A stretch of DNA of 64,000 nucleotides, from contig CP129486.1 of NCBI GenBank assembly GCA_030584005.1, positions 871,556-935,555 of the forward strand, written 5' to 3'. Positions within the stretch are counted from its first letter, which is position 1. The number at the start of each line of letters is the position of its first letter. Positions 57,939 to 64,000 of the stretch are shown here, piece by piece. Origin of the DNA: Bdellovibrionota bacterium (lineage in GTDB: Bacteria; Bdellovibrionota_C; UBA2361; JAFLCA01). The notes below the pieces were generated by a model. That model worked only from the letters and a program-made list of their open reading frames with translations, did not search any database and was not told the origin of the DNA. The position numbers and the translations under genes were made by a program.

Positions 57939-59261
57939 ATGCGAACAATTACCCGCCTGACGGCACTGGCTCTGTTTATGGCTGCCCCCCACACCACGGC
58001 GCACGCCCTCACTATCGATGAGTTTAATGGCGCGGGAGAGGCCTCGGAAACGCAGCCCGGCGGAGTCGATTATGCACTTATAACCGATTCGAGCGCGGTT
58101 GGTGGTACACGCGCCCTTAGGCTGGAGTTGATTTCTGGAATTCAGGGCTCAGGGGCTGAGGTACTGACGGCCGGGGGGATACTGACCCATTCACAGGTGT
58201 TTGGTGCGATAGCGAAGTCGCTAGTCACCTGGGATGGGGACAACAATCCGCAAAATCTCGATCCCACAGGACTGGGCGGGATTGATTTTGGTCAAGATGA
58301 CGGTGATGCGATTGTTTTAGATTTCCTCGGGAATGATTTCGAGGTGACCCTCCGTGTAACGATCTATGACTCGTCAGATCCGAGTGGGGGCACGTTTTCT
58401 CGGGCCTCTCTTGTGCGCCCGGCTGGGGGAGCTGGTCTGGTGACGATCCCCTTTGCGGCCTTCTCGGCACAGGGTCCAAACGGGGGCGCTTCATGGAACT
58501 CGGTTGGGGCGGTCACTCTTGAGATAGACGGTCAGATTCCGAATCTGGATCTAGGCCTTCAGAGCATCCGCACCAATGGAAACTGCACCCTGGTTCCGAA
58601 TGAGTTAGGACGGGTTGTGGATGACTGCGGAGTGTGCGGTGGATCGAACCAGGATAAGGACGACTGCGGAGTTTGCTTCGGACTCAATCTGGACAAGGAC
58701 GACTGTGGCGTCTGTTTCGGCAACAACGAACTCAAGGATGCGTGTGGTATTTGTGGAGGTGACGGTTCTACCTGTGTTGCCTGCACGGAGGATGACCTTA
58801 CCGAGTTAAAAGATACGTTGATCGAGTCGGTACGTGACTCCCGCACCTGTGTACGCAACACCATCAGGAGGGTAACGGGAAGGGATGGTTCTGTGCTCCA
58901 GCAAGTGCGATCGAGCACCAAACTGTTTACTACGGACATGACGAAGGTGGTGACAAAGATCCGAGATAGAGTCGTGCAGTGCGGTAATTCGCTCGGCTGT
59001 ATTCTCGTATCGATACATGAAGAAGAACTCAAGGATTTCCGCGATCGCCTCAATAAGTTCGGCAAGGATATGCGAAGGTTGCTCAAGGACCTACGGGAAG
59101 GAAAGGGCGGAACATGTGATGATTCGGTGAAGCAGTGCCGTGACCGTATTCGTGAACGGGCGCGGGAGCGACGCATTGCCCGCAAGAAGATCAATGAATG
59201 CACCAAGGGGCCGCTTGTTCCGCTGAGCGATGTGCCGACGTCAGAGAGCGAGTGCTCCTGA
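57939..59261 (+). CDS. Secreted cysteine-rich protein with DCGVC-type repeats
   Basis: A 440-residue protein with signal peptide MRTITRLTALALFMAAPHTT (cleavage near AHA-L). Residues about 20-200 are beta-rich with no recognised family. Residues 220-285 have four cysteine repeats such as DDCGVCGGSNQD, DDCGVCFGLNLD, DDCGVCFGNNEL and DACGICGGDGS, a spaced motif common in secreted bacterial proteins. The C-terminal 150 residues are a basic, helical stretch with RDRIRERARERRIARKK. The ATG at 57939 is chosen because the signal peptide begins there; the frame continues to 57903. It is 130 bases after the giant gene and may be co-transcribed. Confidence 0.68.
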   Translation: MRTITRLTALALFMAAPHTTAHALTIDEFNGAGEASETQPGGVDYALITDSSAVGGTRALRLELISGIQGSGAEVLTAGGILTHSQVFGAIAKSLVTWDGDNNPQNLDPTGLGGIDFGQDDGDAIVLDFLGNDFEVTLRVTIYDSSDPSGGTFSRASLVRPAGGAGLVTIPFAAFSAQGPNGGASWNSVGAVTLEIDGQIPNLDLGLQSIRTNGNCTLVPNELGRVVDDCGVCGGSNQDKDDCGVCFGLNLDKDDCGVCFGNNELKDACGICGGDGSTCVACTEDDLTELKDTLIESVRDSRTCVRNTIRRVTGRDGSVLQQVRSSTKLFTTDMTKVVTKIRDRVVQCGNSLGCILVSIHEEELKDFRDRLNKFGKDMRRLLKDLREGKGGTCDDSVKQCRDRIRERARERRIARKKINECTKGPLVPLSDVPTSESECS

Positions 59262-59286
59262 GAGGGTGCCTTTAGCTCGTCCTTTC

Positions 59287-59449
59287 TAGAAGCGCTCTCA
59301 TAGATAGATATAGATGGCCCGCTTCTATCCGCCGTAGCCCAGGAGAAAGCCCTCTATTGTGAGGGGCCAAGGGCGAAGGAGGATATGCCAGAAAAACACA
59401 TTTATGAGATGGCCTAGGGATACGCTGAATAAATTCAACGTGTCCCTGG
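59287..59449 (+). repeat. Composite repeat, copy 5 (full: B-middle-A)
   Basis: Hairpin B (arms 59287-59301 and 59314-59327) is followed by about 86 bases and hairpin A (arms 59414-59430 and 59433-59449, with wobble pairs). It is the inverted counterpart of copy 4. The middle has CGAAGGAGGATATG followed by an 11-codon ATG frame (59385-59417). Hairpin A overlaps the 3' end of the minus-strand glycosyltransferase gene, whose TGA (59437-59435) is inside the stem. Confidence 0.85.
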
Positions 59450-60922
59450 CGTTGCAACATAAACGCTGTTGAGCCCAATTCGCCTTACTTCTGTAAAGCC
59501 TAGCGCTTCCAGCTCCTCTGCGCGCAGACTGGGGCCTTTGCGCTTTCCCGTAACGGCTACCCTGACGGCGCCTTTGGCTACCAGATTCTTAATCTCATAT
59601 GGCGCCACCACGCGAAGCTTCTGACGTGACAGAGCCCCCATGTGCTTGGCGATCAAAACGCCGAAGCGATTCTCTGTGCCAAGAAGAGGCTTCGCGTGCG
59701 ATTCCACAAAGAAACCCTCCCAGTTAGCCAGCACCTCTTCGCCCGGCTCAGTATAGGCATCGATCGTTTCCGAAACTTCTCGAATCGATCGGATGCTCCA
59801 GGTGGCAGCCTGCTCCCTGGATCGAATTCCTATGACCGCCTCGCCTGATTCAGTGTATCGCTCAATATCAGAGGGCAGGTAGTACAAGTTGTGAAGCAAC
59901 AAGACGAGCGGGATGCCGAATCGAATCCAGCGTGCGTTCACATTCTCTGCGAGAAACAGCCAGCTGCCGAGAACAAACCCCGGAAGGACGAGGCAGAAGT
60001 ACTGCAAATACACTGGCGTGGGCACTAAGCTCACCACGAACAGCACAATAGCAGCGGCCACGAAGGGATCGGGAAGAGAACGCAGCATGAAGCGTCGTGC
60101 CACATGCAGGAGTGAACCCAATATGAGCGCTGGGAATAGGAGCCCGGGGTGCTCTGCAGAAGGGCGAATACCAAGCAGGATCGAAAGGATCTTCGTGCGC
60201 TGAATCATGGGCTCTTCGCTTGGCGTTACCGCGGTGCGTTCAAGATGGTAGCCGATGTTGTTGTAGAGAAAGGCGCCCCAGTCGAGTCCGGCAAGGTACA
60301 TAGTAGGGGCAAAGCATATGAAGAATCCCAAACTGAAATAGGTCATGCGCCGAACTGCTGTCTTTATGCCGTCGCACGCAGGCCAGAGCGCGAATACGAT
60401 AAGGGCTGCAATTACGTAGAGTCGAGATTGCACGGACAGGGCAAAGAGGAGCCCCGCACAGAGATCGCCAAGCCGTGAGGTGCGTTGACGGAAGAATAGA
60501 AAAAGCGCAGCGGTGAGAGTCAGGAAGGTCAGTGAATAGCTCTTTACAATCGTCATCCAGGGGTAGAAGTAATTTGCGCTAAGGATGGTCAACACGAGGA
60601 GCGCCGAGAGTATGCGTCCTTGCGATTTGGCGTAACTATATAGAAGAAGCAGCGCGACTGCAGCACATAGCGCCGAGAGGACCCGTGCGGACTCCCAGCT
60701 CAGTGTTATGAGCGCGCCCCAGAGGGCATAGAAATAAGGAAGGACGGGCATCTGAGGGTAAAAAAAGTCCAGGTAGGGGAGCTGCCCCTGACCGACAAGT
60801 TTTGCGGCGTAAAGATAGAAACCGCCATCGAGTGCCACGACGCGATGCAGGGCGAACCAAGCCAAGAACAAAGAAACCCCTATTGCCACCAAAAATATGT
60901 CGAGTCTCTTAAGAAGGTTCAT
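59435..60922 (-). CDS. Polytopic membrane glycosyltransferase-like protein (GT39/ArnT-like)
   Basis: A 495-residue protein with 8-10 hydrophobic segments. The first loop after helix 1 has LDGGFYLYAAKLVGQGQLPY, the acidic pattern of GT-C enzymes that use lipid-linked sugars. The soluble C-terminal part contains EEVLANWEGFFVESHAKP. The last residues PGTR and the TGA stop come from hairpin A of repeat copy 5, so the end of this protein may have been changed by the repeat. The substrate is unknown. It is last in the minus-strand operon, 18 bases after the solute-binding protein gene. Confidence 0.7.
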   Translation of the reverse strand: MNLLKRLDIFLVAIGVSLFLAWFALHRVVALDGGFYLYAAKLVGQGQLPYLDFFYPQMPVLPYFYALWGALITLSWESARVLSALCAAVALLLLYSYAKSQGRILSALLVLTILSANYFYPWMTIVKSYSLTFLTLTAALFLFFRQRTSRLGDLCAGLLFALSVQSRLYVIAALIVFALWPACDGIKTAVRRMTYFSLGFFICFAPTMYLAGLDWGAFLYNNIGYHLERTAVTPSEEPMIQRTKILSILLGIRPSAEHPGLLFPALILGSLLHVARRFMLRSLPDPFVAAAIVLFVVSLVPTPVYLQYFCLVLPGFVLGSWLFLAENVNARWIRFGIPLVLLLHNLYYLPSDIERYTESGEAVIGIRSREQAATWSIRSIREVSETIDAYTEPGEEVLANWEGFFVESHAKPLLGTENRFGVLIAKHMGALSRQKLRVVAPYEIKNLVAKGAVRVAVTGKRKGPSLRAEELEALGFTEVRRIGLNSVYVATPGTR

Positions 60923-60940
60923 GCGACAGGCTGCTCGAAG

Positions 60941-62068
60941 TCACTCTTTTGTCGGAGCGTGAGATAGCGGCTTGAAGACTCCTTGTTGCACCTGCAGGAG
61001 GTATGTATTGCTCTCTTTCCAACGAATCCTGCCTAGACGATCGAATTGGACTAGGCCGCTCTCGCCATCATACTGGTCCTTGCGGATACAACGAGCGATC
61101 TGCTCTGAATCGAGCCCGCACTCCTCGATGGCTCGTTTTAGAATCATCAGCGCATCATAAGCCTTAGCCGAACCGAAGTTGGGCTCGCGATGTGCAAACT
61201 TACGAAAGCGCTGGGTGAATGTGGCGGATCCCGGAGCAAAGTACTCGAAGAAAATCACACCCTCGGCAAGCGATCGATCCTTGGTCACTACTTCATCATA
61301 CACGATGTCGTTAGAGGTAAAGGTCAGCGGCGCGAACGCAAGGTCTTGTGCCTGTCTTAGGTACGGCGCGAGATCGCTATTGAGCAGCAAGAGCAGCATG
61401 ACAGCGCCTACCCGTTCTTTCTTCAATTTGGCGATGGTGCTGCGATAGTCCTGGTGTCCCGGATTAAAGCGCAGTACTTCAAGCCGTGGCGCTGCCTTTG
61501 CATCTGACTCTTGCTGCAGCTGTTTCTTCAGTGCCTCCAGCAGCCCCAACAGGTAGGCATTTTCACTGACGAGAATCGTCAGAGAACTAATCTTTAATCT
61601 GAGAATATAGTCGACAATGCTGCGCGTTGCTGATTCGGGGGGAGGGAACATCGAGAAAAAATATCCCTGCGGTTTGAACAGATCGGGTTTGTACCCCGAA
61701 GGAGAGATCGCGACAGCCTTCATCGAGTGGGAAAGCGGAGCAATTACTTCGGCAAATTCAGCCCAATTGGGGCCGATAACGGCGCTCACTCGGTCAACGG
61801 TTACGAGCTTCTTGAACGCCGTAGTGGAATCTCGGAGCTCGGAGCGGTTATCTTCAGTGATAAGAACGACGGGTTTTCCGAGGATTCCGCCGCTTTGATT
61901 GATATCCTCGACGGCGAGCCGCAGCGCGTCATACTCGGCCGCTCCGCCCTCTGCGCCCCAACCGGAGAGGGAAAAAATCGCACCTACCTTTACCCGATTG
62001 TCGGCAGCAAAGCCTGGGGAGGCTAGCAGCATGCAGCACAAAACAAAGAAGCGTGGGAAATTCCACAT
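60941..62068 (-). CDS. Leucine-binding-type (LivJ-like) solute-binding protein
   Basis: A 375-residue protein with signal peptide MWNFPRFFVLCCMLLASPGF (cleavage near FAA-D). The mature start VKVGAIFSLSGWGAEGGAAE and AVEDINQSGGILGKPVVLI are marks of this periplasmic receptor class. A second member is at 37696-38745; neither has permease genes beside it. It lies 10 bases after the CDF gene and before the GT gene, in one operon. The ligand is unknown. Confidence 0.88.
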   Translation of the reverse strand: MWNFPRFFVLCCMLLASPGFAADNRVKVGAIFSLSGWGAEGGAAEYDALRLAVEDINQSGGILGKPVVLITEDNRSELRDSTTAFKKLVTVDRVSAVIGPNWAEFAEVIAPLSHSMKAVAISPSGYKPDLFKPQGYFFSMFPPPESATRSIVDYILRLKISSLTILVSENAYLLGLLEALKKQLQQESDAKAAPRLEVLRFNPGHQDYRSTIAKLKKERVGAVMLLLLLNSDLAPYLRQAQDLAFAPLTFTSNDIVYDEVVTKDRSLAEGVIFFEYFAPGSATFTQRFRKFAHREPNFGSAKAYDALMILKRAIEECGLDSEQIARCIRKDQYDGESGLVQFDRLGRIRWKESNTYLLQVQQGVFKPLSHAPTKE

Positions 62069-62078
62069 GTGAGAGTCC

Positions 62079-62987
62079 TCAAGATTCGGCCGGTTCTATA
62101 TGCACTAAAGCGTCGCGAATCGACAGTGCGGATTGGCAGAGGGCCTTGCGAACCTCTCGAGCTATCTCGTGGCCCTCGCGCACTGTTAAACTCCCGTCTA
62201 CCATAACGTGAATATCAATCAAATAATATACGCCACTTCGACGAGCCCGGCATTTCTCTACCAGCGCGACTCCGGGAACCGCAGCTGCGATGAGCGCGGC
62301 CTTCTCCTCTATGGCTGGATGCACGGCAGCATCGAGCAGATCGGCAAGCGGGGTGCGGATAAGCAGGTAGCCATTTCGAGCTATTATGCCCGCTGCGAGG
62401 AGAGCGGCGATATCGTCGGCAGCCTCCCAACCGGGGCCGCCGATTAACGCCACCGAGATGCCTATGAACGCAGCGAGTGATGTGATGGCGTCCGAGCGAT
62501 GGTGCCAGGCATCGCTATGTAGGGCCGAGCTCTCCAATGTGCCGGCGGTGACCTTGACCCGACGATACAGAATCTCCTTACTCACCACGACCAGCACCAG
62601 CACAAGAAGGGTGAAGGGTTTAGGTGCATGGTGTGGCACGATAATCTCACGCACGCTTTCCACGGCGACCAAGAAGGCCGCTCCCATAAGCATGATGGCA
62701 ATGACGACACCGGCCAAGGGCTCGGCTTTGCCCTGACCATACGGGTAGTCCTCGTTGAAGGGGCGGTGAGCTGCCTTCAAACCGCGCCACACGATCAATG
62801 ATCCTATTACATCGAGCGCGGACTCTATCCCGTCGGCAACGAGGGCGTAAGAATTTCCGAGGATTCCGGCAAGTATCTTGATAAGAGCCAGTACTGTATT
62901 GGTGAGTACAGCAACTACGACCACATAGAAGGCCTGTCGGGGAGGGCGATCGGCTGGCGGAAATTGTTGTTGCGCTAGAGCAGGCAT
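62079..62987 (-). CDS. Cation diffusion facilitator (CDF) transporter
   Basis: A 302-residue protein with six membrane helices and a cytoplasmic C-terminal domain. ALVADGIESALDVIG in helix II and HSDAWHHRSDAITS in helix V carry the metal-binding Asp and His; the usual HxxxD of helix II is DGIES here. The C-terminal YYLIDIHVMVDGSLTV and VHIEPAE match the CDF cytoplasmic domain. It exports divalent metals such as zinc or iron. Its ATG overlaps the TAA of the preceding gene by one base (TAATG), so translation is coupled. Confidence 0.92.
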   Translation of the reverse strand: MPALAQQQFPPADRPPRQAFYVVVVAVLTNTVLALIKILAGILGNSYALVADGIESALDVIGSLIVWRGLKAAHRPFNEDYPYGQGKAEPLAGVVIAIMLMGAAFLVAVESVREIIVPHHAPKPFTLLVLVLVVVSKEILYRRVKVTAGTLESSALHSDAWHHRSDAITSLAAFIGISVALIGGPGWEAADDIAALLAAGIIARNGYLLIRTPLADLLDAAVHPAIEEKAALIAAAVPGVALVEKCRARRSGVYYLIDIHVMVDGSLTVREGHEIAREVRKALCQSALSIRDALVHIEPAES

Positions 62988-64000
62988 TACACGGTCAAAA
63001 TGTGCTTATAGGCGTTGAACCAATCACTTTGTAGAATGAGGGCTGGATCATATTTCAACTTAAGCTTCAGAAAGTCGGTGAATTGGGGGTAAGCGCGCGT
63101 TACCTGCCGTGTGGTTGCCCAGCGGTGGTAGGTCAGGAAATAGCGCCCGCCGTGATCGAGGGCCAGGTCGATCAGCTCCCTGAATTGAGCGGCTGCCCGC
63201 TCAATACCGGCTGTGGAATGCGTCACGTTGAGATTGCACACTATACAGACGCAGCGGTCCTTGGCCCAGGCCAGGAAGGTTTCCTGATCCTTTTCGATGA
63301 ATCGTATAGTGCCGTAAGTCAGATCGGCTCCCATCCCTATCAATCTATCGCGGGCTGCTCGCAAGAAGTCAAACAACGCATCGTAGGGAATGTATACTTC
63401 GGTCAATACCTCCGTAGCGTTCTTATCCTGCACGGCTAAGCGATATGCATCAAAGAATGTTCCGGCGAGCTGATGACGGTCAGACCAATACACCTGTCCG
63501 TTGGTAGACGCATAGTAACGGGCATATTCTTCGAAGGCGCGCCGCTTGTCGGTGCGAGTGTATCCGTACAGGCGGATCCAGTCCTCAGTATTGAGCTTGA
63601 GGGGAGCAGCGCTGATCTCAACATCGTCGGCCACCGGCCGGTAGCAGCTGAAAACCCCGGGATACTCCTCAGCAGAGCCGCGCAGATCTATTGAGTACTG
63701 GCAGTCCCCGTAAAGGTATCCTGCCGCTCTTCGCTGCTCAATTTTGGTGAGGAGATCGCGCAGCAGTATGACCTCGACATGCCTCTGCACCTTTGTTCGC
63801 GGCACCAGACGCAAAGTAACATCGCAGACGATACCGAAGAGTCCGTACCCTCCCACTATCAATGAGAAAAGCTCCCCGTTCTCACGGCGGGAGCATTCAA
63901 CGACTTCACCGGCCGCGGTCACCACCGTCATGCGCTCTATGTCATGCACGAAGGGAGGCCAATGAAGGCCGCGACCATGAGCATTCGCCGCGATGGTTCC
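62987..64000 (-). CDS. FAD-binding oxidoreductase (partial, 5' end outside)
   Basis: The gene runs off the right edge; 337 residues are visible. The first seen residues GTIAANAHGRG are the end of the PCMH-type FAD-binding domain, then LIVGGYGLFGIVCDVTLRLV, also typical. The C-terminal part ends HRWATTRQVTRAYPQFTDFL and LILQSDWFNAYKHIL, like the DprE1 or gulonolactone-oxidase-type FAD oxidoreductases. It oxidises a sugar or similar substrate. It is the first known gene of the operon with CDF, solute-binding protein and glycosyltransferase. Confidence 0.85.
   Translation of the reverse strand, partial: GTIAANAHGRGLHWPPFVHDIERMTVVTAAGEVVECSRRENGELFSLIVGGYGLFGIVCDVTLRLVPRTKVQRHVEVILLRDLLTKIEQRRAAGYLYGDCQYSIDLRGSAEEYPGVFSCYRPVADDVEISAAPLKLNTEDWIRLYGYTRTDKRRAFEEYARYYASTNGQVYWSDRHQLAGTFFDAYRLAVQDKNATEVLTEVYIPYDALFDFLRAARDRLIGMGADLTYGTIRFIEKDQETFLAWAKDRCVCIVCNLNVTHSTAGIERAAAQFRELIDLALDHGGRYFLTYHRWATTRQVTRAYPQFTDFLKLKLKYDPALILQSDWFNAYKHILTV

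Overview
The window looks like a chromosomal segment of a Gram-negative, aerobic, flagellated bacterium of roughly 50-55% GC. Signal peptides, Tad-like pseudopilins, a periplasmic-type Cu/Zn superoxide dismutase, flagellin, a caa3-type oxidase, a protein resembling the MXAN_5187 family and a DUF6502-like protein together suggest a deltaproteobacterial-grade lineage (Bdellovibrionota, Myxococcota or a related uncultured group). This is inference from gene content. No rRNA, tRNA, CRISPR array, phage module or complete insertion sequence was recognised.

Layout. Positions 1-455 hold the 3' end of gyrB and a 39-residue basic protein. Positions 946-12066 hold a dispersed Tad-like surface cluster: two TadE-like proteins, a Flp-like pilin and a large TadG-like protein with a von Willebrand A fold. 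A membrane spermidine-synthase-like protein, a secreted beta-helix protein and a DUF6502-like protein lie among them. Positions 12132-24096 carry glmU, an MXAN_5187-like protein, an HDOD protein, a DedA protein, an aldo/keto reductase, a GT-C-like membrane protein, an MBOAT plus SGNH polysaccharide O-acetylation pair and a Nudix-like protein. A double-length UvrA of 1789 residues fills 24481-29850. Positions 29958-42504 are mixed: a membrane protein, a metalloprotease, sodC, a pseudo-receiver fused to a HigA-like helix-turn-helix, a pentapeptide-like protein, a three-gene operon (TIGR01777, solute-binding protein, SDR-DUF2867), flagellin, YqeY and a DtxR-type regulator. Positions 42918-47851 encode SCO1 and a complete four-subunit A2-type caa3 oxidase, followed by a dapB-like gene. 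A giant coiled-coil protein of 2961 residues occupies 48923-57808, followed by a cysteine-rich secreted protein. The right end is a minus-strand operon: FAD oxidoreductase, cation diffusion facilitator, solute-binding protein, glycosyltransferase.

The most unusual feature is a family of composite palindromic repeats at five places (near 617, 7797, 29824, 33263 and 59287). Hairpin A (core CTAGGGATAC...GTATCCCTAG) and hairpin B (core TAGAAGTGGTTTCA and its complement) are joined directly, or through a conserved middle of about 85 bases. The copies touch genes: one surrounds the predicted start of uvrA, one lies in the leader of the Flp-like pilin, and one supplies the stop codon of a glycosyltransferase gene. 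Other points of interest are the repeat-built giant protein, the receiver-HigA fusion and the isolated Tad-like cluster.
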